A stretch of DNA of 64,000 bases from Polaribacter batillariae (GCF_017498485.1 NZ_CP071795.1:3656501-3720500); one strand, 5' to 3'; counted from the first letter of the stretch, positions 1 to 10,210 are shown. Numbers and translations are program-made. Notes: generated from the letters alone by a model not told the origin.

Positions 1-977
1 AAGAGTTATTAATAGATAGTTTTAATTTTGATTTTAAGAAATTTAAATTAGTTACTTTTTCTGTAAACTCAATACCAAATATTTTAAAAACCCTTTTTAT
101 TCTTCCAATAAATTTATTTGTAATTTTCAAAGCAATGTTATGGGCAGATCACATTCATTTAAGATGTCCAGGAAACGTGGGTTTGTTAGGCTGTTTTGTG
201 CAAATTTTATTTCCTAAGAAACCAAAAACAGTTAAATATGCAGGTAATTGGGATCCTAAAAGTAAACAACCACTAACTTATAAACTTCAAAAATGGATTT
301 TATCAAACACTTTTTTAACAAGAAATTGTAAGGTTTTAGTATATGGAAATTGGGGAAATCAATCAAAAAATATTATCCCATTTTTTACAGCTTCCTACCT
401 TGAAGAAGATATCATAGAAATTCCAGAAAAAGATTTTTCATCAACTATAAATTTTATTTTTGTAGGCACTTTTTCTAAAGGTAAAAAGCCTATGTTAAGC
501 GTTAAAACGGTAGAATATTTAAAAAAGCTTCATTATAAAGTGCGTTTATACATGTATGGAAATGGCGTTGAGTTTCCGTCGATAAAAGAGTATATAGAAA
601 ATAATAATTTAGAAAACACTATTTTTTTACATGGCAATCAATCAAAAGAAACGGTAAAAAAAGCATTTCAAAAAGCTCATTTTTTAATTTTTATTTCGCA
701 GTCTGAAGGATGGCCAAAAGTAGTAGCAGAAGCAATGTTCTGGAAATGTTTGCCAATATCATCGAGTGTTTCTTGTGTAAACTATATGTTACAAAATGGC
801 ACTAGGGGAGATGTTGTAGATGTAAATATTAATGAAATTGAACTTTCTAAAATAATTATTAATTATTTAAAAAATGAAGAAACTTACAAAAAAAAGGTAC
901 TAAAAGCACAAAATTGGTCACAAAAATTTACTTTAGATAAATTTGAACAAGAAATACAAAAATTGTTAAGTGAATGA
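1..977 (+). CDS. Glycosyltransferase, GT4-like (5' end outside window)
   Basis: The reading frame is open from base 3, so the Met codon at 135 is internal and the gene starts upstream of the window. About 324 residues are visible. The C-terminal half has the GT-B fold signature SEGWPKVVAEAM, with the conserved glutamates that bind the nucleotide-sugar donor, followed by the usual C-terminal helix. It probably adds one sugar to a lipid-linked oligosaccharide at the inner membrane. Its stop overlaps the next start (ATGA), so it is cotranscribed with the polysaccharide genes downstream. Donor and acceptor cannot be read from sequence. Confidence 0.85.
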   Translation, partial: ELLIDSFNFDFKKFKLVTFSVNSIPNILKTLFILPINLFVIFKAMLWADHIHLRCPGNVGLLGCFVQILFPKKPKTVKYAGNWDPKSKQPLTYKLQKWILSNTFLTRNCKVLVYGNWGNQSKNIIPFFTASYLEEDIIEIPEKDFSSTINFIFVGTFSKGKKPMLSVKTVEYLKKLHYKVRLYMYGNGVEFPSIKEYIENNNLENTIFLHGNQSKETVKKAFQKAHFLIFISQSEGWPKVVAEAMFWKCLPISSSVSCVNYMLQNGTRGDVVDVNINEIELSKIIINYLKNEETYKKKVLKAQNWSQKFTLDKFEQEIQKLLSE

Positions 978-2074
978 GCAAATTAGGAGTTTTACAAATT
1001 ATAGATTCTTTAGATACTGGTGGCGCAGAAGTACTTTCTGTAAATATTGCAAATCTATTATCTAAAAATGGTGTAAAATCCTATGTTTGCGCTACTCGTA
1101 AAGAAGGTAAACTTAAAAATGATATTTGTAAAAATGTAAAGTATTTATTTTTAGAAAAGAAATTTACTATTGATTTATCGGCTATTTACAGACTAAATAA
1201 ATTTATAAAAAAAAATAATATTACCATCATTCATGTCCATGGATCTTCTTATTTTATTGGAGTTTTAGTTAAATTAACCAATCCTAAATTAAGGTTAATA
1301 TGGCATAATCACTATGGTAAGATTGTAACCTTAAAAGGGTATAGGTTATTTGCTTTAAAGGTTTCTTCCTTATTTTTTGATAAAATAATTAATGTTAGCT
1401 CAAAATTAGAGTCTTGGTCACAAAAAAAACTTTTCACAAAAAACAATGTATTTTTAAGGAACTATCCTTTTTTTAAAAAACAGAAAAACACCACTTTTTT
1501 AAAAGGATTTGAAGGTAAAAGAATTGTTCATTTAGCAGGCTTAAGACCAGATAAAGATCATATTACTTTAATAAATGCTTTCAAAAAATTTAGTAGTATA
1601 TATTCTGATTGGTCATTACATTTAATTGGTAAGAATTTTAATGATAATTATTCTAATAATGTTTTTAATTTAATTAACAAACTTAACTTAATTAATAAAG
1701 TCTATTATTATTCATCTTGTTTAGATATTAAAAATATATTGAATCAAGCTTCGATAGGAGTAATGTCTTCTGTTTCTGAAGGTTTACCCTTAGCTCTTTT
1801 AGAGTATGGCTTGGCAAAATTACCCGTTATTACTACTGACGTTGGCGAGTGTAATAAAGTAATTAAAAATAATATTTCTGGTTTTTTAGTTCCAGTCTCA
1901 GATTCAATATTATTAAGCAATAAACTTTGTAAATTAGCAAAGTCTAAAGATCTTAGAATTAAGATGGGAATAGAAAATTATAGAAATATAACAGAAAATT
2001 TTTCAGAAGATCTATTCTTAAAAAAATTATTAACACTTTATGATATAAAATTTGATAAAGAAAATACTAAATAA
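974..2074 (+). CDS. Glycosyltransferase family 4
   Basis: 366 residues. The N terminus has the GT4 motif DTGGAEVLSVNIANLL (acceptor-side Rossmann domain). The C-terminal domain has SEGLPLALLEYGLAKLPV followed by TTDVGE, the nucleotide-sugar binding block with its E-x7-E pair. This is a retaining GT-B enzyme, expected on the cytoplasmic face of the inner membrane and building a surface polysaccharide repeat unit. The ATG lies in an ATGA overlap with the previous gene, and its 3' end overlaps the next gene by 23 bases. The family is clear; sugar specificity is unknown. Confidence 0.9.
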   Translation: MSKLGVLQIIDSLDTGGAEVLSVNIANLLSKNGVKSYVCATRKEGKLKNDICKNVKYLFLEKKFTIDLSAIYRLNKFIKKNNITIIHVHGSSYFIGVLVKLTNPKLRLIWHNHYGKIVTLKGYRLFALKVSSLFFDKIINVSSKLESWSQKKLFTKNNVFLRNYPFFKKQKNTTFLKGFEGKRIVHLAGLRPDKDHITLINAFKKFSSIYSDWSLHLIGKNFNDNYSNNVFNLINKLNLINKVYYYSSCLDIKNILNQASIGVMSSVSEGLPLALLEYGLAKLPVITTDVGECNKVIKNNISGFLVPVSDSILLSNKLCKLAKSKDLRIKMGIENYRNITENFSEDLFLKKLLTLYDIKFDKENTK

Positions 2075-3380
2075 TAAATTACTTTTTATTGGTGTTCACA
2101 TTGTTTTTGGTTATTTAGGTACGTTGCCTTTGTTTCCTAAAATTTATGGTTTTCTCGTGGTTTTAATTCCCTCGATCTTAATTTTTAGTTCTTCAAATGA
2201 AAAAGAAGAAGCTTTTTTGTTTAGTTCTTATATTGTTGGTGTAGAGGTTTTTACAAGAATGTTGGGTGGTTTTATTTTTTATGAAACTGGTAAATACGCA
2301 ATCATTATTTTTCTAGTTTTAGGAATTTCTCAAGGCAAATTTAAACAGGTTTTTTCTGTACAGTATGTATTTTATATTTTATTGTTATTATTGGGCATTG
2401 TTTTTACAAAAGTACCAGAAGGAGAATCCATAAGAAAAGCAATCGTATTTAATTTAAGTGGTCCTGTTTTATTGGGTATTGCAGCATTGTATTTTTATAA
2501 AAGACCAATTACAAGAGAACAACTATTAAATGCGTTGTTTTTTATGTTATTGCCATTGTTTTCTATGGTTACATTTCTGTATTTTAGAACTCCAGATTTA
2601 AGTGAAATTGTTTTTGGTGGAGAAGCTAATTTTCAAACCTCTGGCGGCTTTGGTCCCAACCAAGTTGCTACAGCTATAGGTCTTGGTATTTTTATTTTAA
2701 CTATTTTTATTTTATTAAAAGAGAAATTATCGGGCTATTTATTTTTAGATGCTGTTTTTCTAATTTACTTTATTTTTAGAGGATTGCTTACATTTTCTAG
2801 AGGGGGTATTATTACAGCTTTAATTGCAATTTTGTTTTTAATTTTCTTTTATTTTTTATACAAGAAAATATCATTTAAAATATTTTTTAAGTACATTTCT
2901 ATTGCGGTTGTTTTTTTGGTTGCAGTTTGGTTGTACACTTCTAATATTACCAAAGGAATGTTAGATAATAGATATACAGGAAAAAATAAAGCAGGTGTTC
3001 AAAAAGATATTACTACAGGTAGATTAGATATTTTAGAGATTCAGTTTTCTAATTTTTTAGATAATCCTTTAGGAATAGGTGTAGGAAATGGTAAATACGA
3101 GAGAAAAAAAGATTTAGATGCTGTTACTGCAGCGTCTCATAACGAGGCTGGTAGATTGTTAGAAGAACATGGAGTTATAGGACTAATCTTACTTCTTATT
3201 TTAGGCATTGTGCCTCTATTTAATTTTTTTAGAGGCGATTATTTTCAAAAAGCATTTATAATTTCTTTTTATTTAATTTGGTTTTTAACCATTAATCATT
3301 CTGCAATGAGAATTGCATTACCAGGGTTTATATATGCGCTAAGTTTAATTCGTATAACAGATTATGAAGAAGAAACTTAA
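2052..3380 (+). CDS. O-antigen ligase / Wzy-like polymerase, multi-pass membrane protein
   Basis: 442 residues, almost entirely hydrophobic helices (about a dozen). A larger extracytoplasmic loop near residues 290-360 carries a SHNEAGRLLEEHG segment, which resembles the His-containing loop motif of O-antigen ligases and polymerases. TFSRGGI near residue 245 is also typical of that family. The role is polymerising or ligating undecaprenyl-linked glycan at the periplasmic side. The only start codon near the N terminus is TTG at 2052, because the ATG at 2040 meets a stop two codons later, so the gene overlaps its upstream neighbour. Wzy versus WaaL cannot be decided from sequence. Confidence 0.8.
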   Translation: MIKKILNNKLLFIGVHIVFGYLGTLPLFPKIYGFLVVLIPSILIFSSSNEKEEAFLFSSYIVGVEVFTRMLGGFIFYETGKYAIIIFLVLGISQGKFKQVFSVQYVFYILLLLLGIVFTKVPEGESIRKAIVFNLSGPVLLGIAALYFYKRPITREQLLNALFFMLLPLFSMVTFLYFRTPDLSEIVFGGEANFQTSGGFGPNQVATAIGLGIFILTIFILLKEKLSGYLFLDAVFLIYFIFRGLLTFSRGGIITALIAILFLIFFYFLYKKISFKIFFKYISIAVVFLVAVWLYTSNITKGMLDNRYTGKNKAGVQKDITTGRLDILEIQFSNFLDNPLGIGVGNGKYERKKDLDAVTAASHNEAGRLLEEHGVIGLILLLILGIVPLFNFFRGDYFQKAFIISFYLIWFLTINHSAMRIALPGFIYALSLIRITDYEEET

Positions 3381-4383
3381 AACCATTTTATATATAGGCA
3401 ATAACTTAACAGCTAAAACAAAATACAACTCTACATTAGCAGTATTAGTAAACCTTTTAAAAATAGAGGGTTATCGTGTACATATTTCTTCTAGTAAATT
3501 AAATAAACTTTCTAGATTATTAGACATGTGCTTGTCTGTAATTAAGTATAGAAATAAAGTAGATTATATTTTAATAGATACATTTAGCACAAAAAATTTT
3601 TATTATGCACTTATTACTTCTCAATTAGCAAAGATTTTTAGTATAAAATACATTCCAATTCTTCATGGAGGAAATCTTCCTACGAGAATTAAAAAAAATG
3701 TCTTTTTATCAAAATTAATATTTAAAAATTCGTACAAAAATATAGCTCCTTCTAATTATTTAAAAGTTGCTTTCGAAAATGAAGGATATCGTGTAGATTT
3801 TATACCAAATATTATAGAAATTGAACAGTATGAATTTAAAAAAAGAGAAAAATTACAACCTAAATTATTATGGGTAAGAGCATTTAAAGAAATTTACAAC
3901 CCTACTTTAGCGATTGAAGTTTTATATTTATTGAAAAATGAATATCCCAACGCAAAGTTGTGTATGGTAGGACCGTTTGTAGATAATTCTTATAATAATT
4001 GTTTATCGTTAGTTGAAAAATACAACTTACATAATTCTGTAGAATTTACAAATGTGCTTTTAAAAGAAGAATGGCATAAAGTATCTGTGGATTATGATAT
4101 TTTTATAAATACTACAAATTTCGATAATACTCCTGTAAGTGTAATGGAAGCAATGGCTTTGGGGTTGCCAGTGGTAACTACAAATGTTGGAGGAATTCCA
4201 TATTTATTAGAAGATAAAGTAGATGCATTTTTAGTAGGAAAAAACAATCCAAAATTAATGGTAGAAGCAATTATTAAATTGTTAAAGAATGATAATTTAA
4301 TAATTTGTAGAAATGCAAGAAAAAAGGTAGAAACTTTTAGTTGGAATCATAATAAAACGAAATGGTTACAAATTTTAAAATAA
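3364..4383 (+). CDS. Glycosyltransferase family 4
   Basis: 339 residues. The donor-binding half contains MVGPF, then NTPVSVMEAMALGLPVVTTN and GGIPYLLED, a textbook GT4 C-terminal block with the E-x7-E motif. The N-terminal acceptor domain begins at ILYIGNNL. It overlaps the preceding membrane protein by 17 bases, and its stop shares bases with the start of the CapK-like gene (TAATG), so all belong to one transcript. It adds one residue of the surface polysaccharide repeat unit; the linkage is unknown. Confidence 0.9.
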   Translation: MKKKLKTILYIGNNLTAKTKYNSTLAVLVNLLKIEGYRVHISSSKLNKLSRLLDMCLSVIKYRNKVDYILIDTFSTKNFYYALITSQLAKIFSIKYIPILHGGNLPTRIKKNVFLSKLIFKNSYKNIAPSNYLKVAFENEGYRVDFIPNIIEIEQYEFKKREKLQPKLLWVRAFKEIYNPTLAIEVLYLLKNEYPNAKLCMVGPFVDNSYNNCLSLVEKYNLHNSVEFTNVLLKEEWHKVSVDYDIFINTTNFDNTPVSVMEAMALGLPVVTTNVGGIPYLLEDKVDAFLVGKNNPKLMVEAIIKLLKNDNLIICRNARKKVETFSWNHNKTKWLQILK

Positions 4384-5674
4384 TGATTCGTAAAATTATC
4401 TATACTTTAGGGCAACGTTTTAGAAATCCATCTTTAAAAAAGCAATACCTATTTTTAAAAGCATCAGAAAAGTGGAGTTTAAAAGAATTGGAAAAATATC
4501 AATTAAAACAACTTCAAAAATTATTGCACGATGCCAATCTTTATTCTGCCTACTATCAAAATAAATTTAAAAAAAATAATTTAGATATTTCTGAAATTAA
4601 AACTTTAGAAGACATTCAAAAAATTCCGATTTTAGAAAAAAAAGAGATTTTAAACAATATAGAAGGCATCCACACAAACATAAAGTTTCGTAAAGTTTTT
4701 TGGCAAATACTTCTGGTACTTCTGGTGAGTCTTTAAAATTTAAAAGAAACGAAGTAGCCGACTCTTTTAATAGAGCTGCTAGTTTAAGAGGTTATTCTTG
4801 GTACGGTGTAAAACCTTGGGAAAGAAATGGTTATTTTTGGGGTGTAAATGTTACTTTATTAGAACGATTTAAAAGTAAAATTCTAGATTTTCTTCAAAAT
4901 CGATTTAGAATTTTTACATATAAAGAAAATGAAATAAAAAAATTTGCGCGTAAAACTTTAAAAGCAACATATATTCATGGGTATTCTTCAATGATTTACC
5001 AAACAGCCATTCTTATCAATAAATTAAATTTACCTAAACCGCAAAATATTAAATTAGTAAAAGGGACTTCAGAAAAAATTTTAGATGCTTACCAACCTGA
5101 AATTCAGCAAGCTTTTGGTAAAAAGATAATAAGCGAATATGGGGCAACAGAATCTGGCATTATTGCATTTGAATGTAAATTTGGGGCAATGCATATAAAT
5201 ATGGAAGGTGTATTGGTTGAAGAAGTTGATAACGAAATTCTAGTGACTAATTTACAAATGAATTCTTTTCCTATAATTAGATATAAATTAGGTGATTATA
5301 TAAAATTAGCCCCTAAAAATCAAAAATGCTCTTGTGGATTACAGCATCGAATAATTTTGGAAGTGACTGGAAGAATTGGTGAAAATATTTATGGAAAAAA
5401 AGAAGTCTATCCAAGTTTATATTTATATTATATTTTTAAAAATTTGTCGAAAGTATATAATATTAAATTAAATTATCAAGTTGTACAAGAAGAAAAAGGT
5501 TCTTTAACATTTTTTATCGAACAAAGTTTAAACAATAGTTCTAAACAAAAACTTATAGATCAAATAGATCAATATTTTTATAAAGATATTGCATTTCTAA
5601 TAAACGATAATGCTTTATTTATTAAAGAAAATAAAGGAAAATTAAAAAATTTCATTTCAAAAGTAAAAAAATGA
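4383..5674 (+). pseudogene. CapK/PaaK-like AMP-binding protein, frameshifted
   Basis: Two frames together encode one phenylacetate-CoA-ligase-like (CapK) protein common in capsule clusters. The first frame (4383 to about 4700) supplies the N terminus through IKFRKVF. The second resumes with ANTSGTSGESLKF, the adenylate-forming P-loop, and continues through SEYGATESG and YKLGDYI to 5674. The break is at the T run 4696-4701: one extra T would restore a single frame of about 430 residues, the usual family length. It is probably cotranscribed with the flanking glycosyltransferases (TAATG and ATGA junctions). Known relatives act in capsule or exopolysaccharide assembly, but the exact reaction is uncertain. 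The break may be a true mutation or a homopolymer sequencing error. Confidence 0.8.
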
Positions 5675-6417
5675 TAGAAGGATTAGTATCTATAATTACT
5701 CCTAGTTATAATTCAGAAAAATTTATTGCACAAACCATAGAAAGTGTTCTAAATCAATCTTACAACAATTGGGAATTATTAATTACAGACGATGGTTCTT
5801 CTGATAATTCACTTAAAATAATCGAAAAATTTACCCTTTCCGATAGTAGAATAAAGGTATTTAAAATACCAAACTCTGGGCCAGCCAACGCCAGAAATAA
5901 CTCAATTAAAAATGCTTCTGGACAATTCTTGGCTTTTTTAGATAGTGATGATTTATGGTTTAAAGATTTTTTAAAAATATCTATAAAAGAAGTTAAAAAA
6001 ACAGAAGGTTTTGTATTTTCATCTTATAAACGGTGTAACGAAATAACTTTAGAAGAAGAATATCCAGATTTTATTGTACCCAGCAGAGTAACTTATACAG
6101 ATATTCTTAAAACAAATTCAATAAGCTGTTTAACCGCATTTATCGATACCAAAAAAATAGGAAAAGAATATATGCCAAATGTTATGTATAGGCAAGATAT
6201 GGGGCTTTGGTTAACGTATTTAAAGAAAATAAAGTATGCATATGGCATTAAAAAAACCTTAGCAATTTATCGTATTAGAGCGAATTCTCACTCGAGAAAT
6301 AAAAAGAAATTAATAAAACACCAATGGTATTTTTATAGAAAAGTAGAAAAACTATCTTTTTTTAAAACAATATATATTATGCTTTTATGGTCCTATAACG
6401 GATTTAAAAAATATTAA
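5671..6417 (+). CDS. Glycosyltransferase family 2
   Basis: 248 residues with the GT-A start SIITPSYNSEKFI, the nucleotide-binding TDDGSSDNS and the metal-binding DXD-like LDSDD near residue 90. These define an inverting GT2 enzyme. It starts in an ATGA overlap with the CapK-like gene and is the last gene of the tightly overlapping block; a 68-base gap follows. It probably transfers a sugar onto the lipid-linked repeat unit on the cytoplasmic face. The family call is firm; the sugar is unknown. Confidence 0.92.
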   Translation: MIEGLVSIITPSYNSEKFIAQTIESVLNQSYNNWELLITDDGSSDNSLKIIEKFTLSDSRIKVFKIPNSGPANARNNSIKNASGQFLAFLDSDDLWFKDFLKISIKEVKKTEGFVFSSYKRCNEITLEEEYPDFIVPSRVTYTDILKTNSISCLTAFIDTKKIGKEYMPNVMYRQDMGLWLTYLKKIKYAYGIKKTLAIYRIRANSHSRNKKKLIKHQWYFYRKVEKLSFFKTIYIMLLWSYNGFKKY

Positions 6418-6432
6418 TACTTTAATTTATAT

Positions 6433-6440
6433 TACTTTTG
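6433..6440 (+). promoter_or_regulatory. Putative Bacteroidota -7 promoter element
   Basis: TACTTTTG fits the TAnnTTTG -7 consensus of the Bacteroidota primary sigma factor. It lies 45 bases before the glycosylphosphotransferase start, in the only real gap of the polysaccharide operon. No convincing TTG -33 element is visible at the expected distance, so this is tentative. Confidence 0.3.
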
Positions 6441-6485
6441 TAACTTAATCCCTCAAGTAATCTAAATAATTTTCACACATAATTA

Positions 6486-7865
6486 ATGTCTCAAAAAAAC
6501 TATTTAAATATTTCTGAGAGAAAGCTATTCTTAAGAATAATCGATGTTTTTATAATAACTCTAAGCATATTTTTTTCGACGGAGTTTTTAGAATTTAGTT
6601 ACATCAGTTTTAATAAGCCCAATATTGTAGGTTGGTTATTGTTATTAACCATTTATTATTTAATTTTTGGTGAAATATTTCAGTTATTTAATTTAAATGT
6701 TTCTAACAATAGATACGCAGTTGTTAGAAGCATTGTATTAACAACTTTTGCAACCACTATATTTTACATTTTTACCCCTTATTTTTCTCCATCATTACCC
6801 ACAAACAGGCTTCAAATAGTTTATTTTTTCTTGGTACTTACCATTCCTGTTATACTTTGGAGATTTACCTATATACTTACTATTTCTTCTCCAAAATATT
6901 TTAAAACGGTTGTATTTGTTGGGCATTCAGATAAAATATCTAGAATGCTAAAACAAATCAATAACGATAATTTTCATCATATAAAAGCGTATTTTTCAGA
7001 TAAAGAAATTGAAGGAATTAAAGGGTTTTACGATATTTCTAAACAATCTTTAAAAGACTTTGGTATCGATGAAAATGTAAACGAAATAATTGTTTCTAAA
7101 GAAGGATTGTCTGCAAATATTCTTAAAATATTAAACTTAGATTTAATTAACTTATTCGAAAAAGGAGTAAATATTGTAAGTTTTGGTAAATTTTATGAAG
7201 AGGTAACTGTAAGAGTACCCAAAGAATATTTACGGTCTAACTTTTACGACCATATTAATTTTAGTAAAAATAATACAAATAGACTGTATCTTTTTGGATT
7301 AAGAGTAACAGACGTTCTTGTGGCTATTTTGGGTATTATATTGTTTGTTTTTTTAATTCCCATGATACTTATTTGCAATCTTTTTGCAAATAGGGGATCT
7401 TTATTTTATTCTCAAATTAGAGTTGGCAAAAACGGAAAGCATTTTAAAATTTTTAAACTGCGTTCTATGGTTACAAATGCAGAATCCGGAAAACCAATTT
7501 GGGCAGAAAAAAACGATACAAGAATTACTACTTTTGGTAAATTTTTAAGACATACAAGGTTAGACGAAGTTCCTCAGTTTATAAATATTTTAAAAGGAGA
7601 TATGAGTATTATTGGTCCACGACCAGAGAGACCAGAATTTGTAAAAGATTTAGAAGAAAAAATACCTTTTTATGCAATTCGTCATGTGGTAAGACCAGGG
7701 TTAACAGGTTGGGCACAAGTAAATTACCCTTATGCAAATACAATTGAAGAACAAGAAACAAAACTGAGATACGATTTGTATTATATAAAAGAAAGAAACG
7801 GTTTCTTAGATTTTAAAATACTTATTAAAACAGTAACTACAATTTTATTTTTTAGGGGGCAATAA
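6486..7865 (+). CDS. Polyprenyl-phosphate sugar phosphotransferase (WbaP/WcaJ-like)
   Basis: 459 residues: about four or five N-terminal membrane helices (residues 10-135), a cytoplasmic Rossmann-like middle, a further helix near 280, and the conserved sugar-transferase domain. The diagnostic C-terminal motifs are KLRSMVTNAE, RLDEVPQFINILKGDMS, GPRPERPEFV and RPGLTGWAQVNYPY. It transfers a sugar 1-phosphate to undecaprenyl phosphate, the first membrane step of exopolysaccharide or O-antigen unit synthesis. This fits its place beside the glycosyltransferases and the polymerase-like gene. The 3' end overlaps the convergent DUF4105 gene by 21 bases. Which sugar phosphate is used is not evident. 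Confidence 0.93.
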   Translation: MSQKNYLNISERKLFLRIIDVFIITLSIFFSTEFLEFSYISFNKPNIVGWLLLLTIYYLIFGEIFQLFNLNVSNNRYAVVRSIVLTTFATTIFYIFTPYFSPSLPTNRLQIVYFFLVLTIPVILWRFTYILTISSPKYFKTVVFVGHSDKISRMLKQINNDNFHHIKAYFSDKEIEGIKGFYDISKQSLKDFGIDENVNEIIVSKEGLSANILKILNLDLINLFEKGVNIVSFGKFYEEVTVRVPKEYLRSNFYDHINFSKNNTNRLYLFGLRVTDVLVAILGIILFVFLIPMILICNLFANRGSLFYSQIRVGKNGKHFKIFKLRSMVTNAESGKPIWAEKNDTRITTFGKFLRHTRLDEVPQFINILKGDMSIIGPRPERPEFVKDLEEKIPFYAIRHVVRPGLTGWAQVNYPYANTIEEQETKLRYDLYYIKERNGFLDFKILIKTVTTILFFRGQ

Positions 7866-9025
7866 GTATTTGTAAAGATATGCATATCTTCCTAAAAGTA
7901 GAAATAATAGAGGAACAACTGCCACAGGAAAAGCTTGTATGCCTAAAATCCATAAAACAGGAACTAGCAAGATAAAACCGATTAAAATTAATACATATTG
8001 CTGAAGCCAAATTTTGGGAGCTTTTTTTAAAATAAAGAAAGCAACAATTATATTAGGTGCAAAAGCCCACAAAACATTAAAATTATTGGGTGCAGTTTTA
8101 TGTGAAGAAAATAGCCATAAATAAGCTAAAATAACGCCAATTAAACCGGTAATAAAAAAGGTTATAAAATCTAAACTTTTGGTTCTTTTTTCTTTTTAAT
8201 ATCTTTATAAGTAATAAAAAATACCAAAATAGCAAAAGCGCTAAAAACCAAAATCGGATTTAAAAATGAGGTTTTACTCTTAATTTCTTTATAGTTTAAA
8301 AGTGTTTCTTCTTTTTTAACGAAAGGTTTTTGAGCTCCTTCGATTTCTATCGTTGCATTTTTAAAATTTTTGAATACATAATCTGGTAAATACATGTACT
8401 CTAAAGGTGTTCTTTTTTTATCTAAAATGGTTCCTGCAATTAGGTTGATACCAAAATTACCCCAAGTATTGTGTGTAATTTCAGCATTCATTAATTCTCT
8501 TAAGGTTTTTCCATTTTCAAGAGAAGCTGTGTTAAAATTTACTTTATCTTTTAATATTGATGTTGTGATGTCTCTTAAAATGGTTGCGCAATTATTAAAA
8601 AAAGGATCGTATAAATAAGTAGCATTTTTAGGAAGCGCATTGTTTTCTAAATACATAAAAAATGCTTGTTTTTCTGCCTGATTTAAATTTAAAACTTGCT
8701 GTTTAACCCAACGTTTTTCAAGTTGATAACTTCTTAAAAAGTATTTAAAAGGGTATCTTTCTAATTTATAATACATTTTTCCTTGTGCAAAATTGCTATA
8801 GAAATTAGGAGCGTTAAAATCGAAAATACCATAATTATAAATAATATCTAATTTTAAAAGAGGATCTTTAACACGAATTGCAGAGTGGCCAAACGCTTCA
8901 TACAATTCACTTCCAGACCCAGCAGTTACAATAGAAACTTCAGAATAAACAGAAAGTTTTGCTTGTGCATAAAAAACCTTCGAAAAAACAATTAAAATTA
9001 ATAGAAGAAGTACTCTTTTATTCAT
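7845..9025 (-). pseudogene. Lnb/DUF4105-family envelope protein, frameshifted
   Basis: The first frame (9025 down to 8171) gives 284 residues. It has a signal peptide ending near YAQA, the motif FGHSAIRV, and NNCATILRD with the likely catalytic Cys and His of the Lnb N-terminal periplasmic domain (formerly DUF4105). It then stops soon after a first membrane helix. A second frame continues from about 8190 to 7845 with KSLDFITFFITGLIGV, SSHKTAPNNFN and two more helices, which is the expected C-terminal membrane part. One extra A in the A6 run (plus-strand T run 8186-8191) would join them into about 390 residues. The domain is known from Lnb, a lipoprotein acyl-transfer enzyme; whether this protein does the same is inference. 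Confidence 0.75.
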
Positions 9026-9031
9026 AAAAAA

Positions 9032-10210
9032 CTAGGGTCTTAGAAAATTGTAATCGAAAGTAATTGAAAAAATATTCGAATAAAGAGCGTTTCCAACACT
9101 TCCAATATTTGTAAGTGCATAATCTATTTGAATTCCACGATAGTTAAACCCCACACCAAAATTAGGCTGTAAAGACAAAGATTTAGAATTATCAAATTGA
9201 GTAATGTATTGGAAGTTTCCAACTCCAGCACGCAAATAAACAATTTTATCGTAATCTAATTGAAAACCCATTGCAGGATCTATACTAGCAATTTTCGAAG
9301 AAAAAATATCGTTCGTTTTTGCAAACCGAACATTTAAATCTACTTCCGATACTAAATTAAAAAAACGTCCAATTCTCCATTCTCTAGCAACCCCAACTTG
9401 TAATTTTGGTTTTGTAATTTCTGTAGATTGGGGTAATTTCTGATTAGGACTAACCGTTTTTCCATTTTTATCTAAATATGGTTCATTATTTTGATAAGTT
9501 AGAATTTCTTCACCATTTACCTCATTAACAAATAACTGAATACCTTCTTCATCAACAAAAAAATTTGCATTTTTAATTTTATCAAATCCTTCCTCGTTAA
9601 TTGCCCAACTATTAAAAGTGGTAGTAATGTCTCTAACCATTACCCCAAATTGCCAATTATTTCGTTCAAACTGAATTCCAGCATCAAACCCAAAACCCCA
9701 CGAACTGGCAAATTCACCAATAATTCTTCGTACAATTTTAGCATTTACTCCAAACTTTACATCTTTAAAAATTAAATTTCGAGCATAGGCAATGTTAAAG
9801 GCATAATCTGCAGCAGAAAAAAGGCTAATTCTATTAAAATCGATATTTCCCTGGCTGTCAATTAATTCGGTGGTGTTTAAAATATCATCTACTCCAAAAC
9901 GAATTAAAGAAATTCCAACAGCACTTTCTTTATCAATTGGCATTGCAAAAGCAGCATGATTGTAATTGGCAATGCCTGCAAAATAAGACGCATGCATTAA
10001 AGAACCTTGGTAATCTTGTATGCCAACCAAACCAGCTGGATTCCAGTAAATTGCATTTACGTTGTTCGCAGTAGCAACGACACTTTTACTCATCCCTAAA
10101 GCACTTGCATCTACACCAATATTTAAAAATTCGTTGGAATAGTTTCTAAATGCTTGTGCCTTTAAAAGTGAAGTTATCAGTAAGAAAAAGAGTAAAATTC
10201 TATTTTTCAA
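9032..10210 (-). CDS. PorV/PorQ-family outer-membrane beta-barrel protein
   Basis: From TTG at 10210 the product has about 392 residues. A signal sequence (ILLFFLLITSLLKAQA) is followed by the PorV-type N terminus with NIGVDASALGMS and AIYWNPAGL, then repeated barrel strands ending in an aromatic C terminus (FDYNFLRP). An ATG at 10294 would add a charged extension and overlap yheT, so the later TTG, just before the signal peptide, is preferred. PorV-family barrels act in the T9SS as cargo shuttle partners of the attachment complex. This copy may be the PorV2-like paralogue rather than core PorV. It sits 6 bases from the Lnb-like gene. A T9SS substrate is encoded at 49915-54261. Confidence 0.8.
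   Translation of the reverse strand: MKNRILLFFLLITSLLKAQAFRNYSNEFLNIGVDASALGMSKSVVATANNVNAIYWNPAGLVGIQDYQGSLMHASYFAGIANYNHAAFAMPIDKESAVGISLIRFGVDDILNTTELIDSQGNIDFNRISLFSAADYAFNIAYARNLIFKDVKFGVNAKIVRRIIGEFASSWGFGFDAGIQFERNNWQFGVMVRDITTTFNSWAINEEGFDKIKNANFFVDEEGIQLFVNEVNGEEILTYQNNEPYLDKNGKTVSPNQKLPQSTEITKPKLQVGVAREWRIGRFFNLVSEVDLNVRFAKTNDIFSSKIASIDPAMGFQLDYDKIVYLRAGVGNFQYITQFDNSKSLSLQPNFGVGFNYRGIQIDYALTNIGSVGNALYSNIFSITFDYNFLRP

Noticed and set aside
4696..4701. Programmed -1 frameshifting in the CapK-like gene
   Set aside because: No classical X-XXY-YYZ site in the right frame and no obvious downstream structure. Two similar homopolymer lesions nearby favour error or decay.
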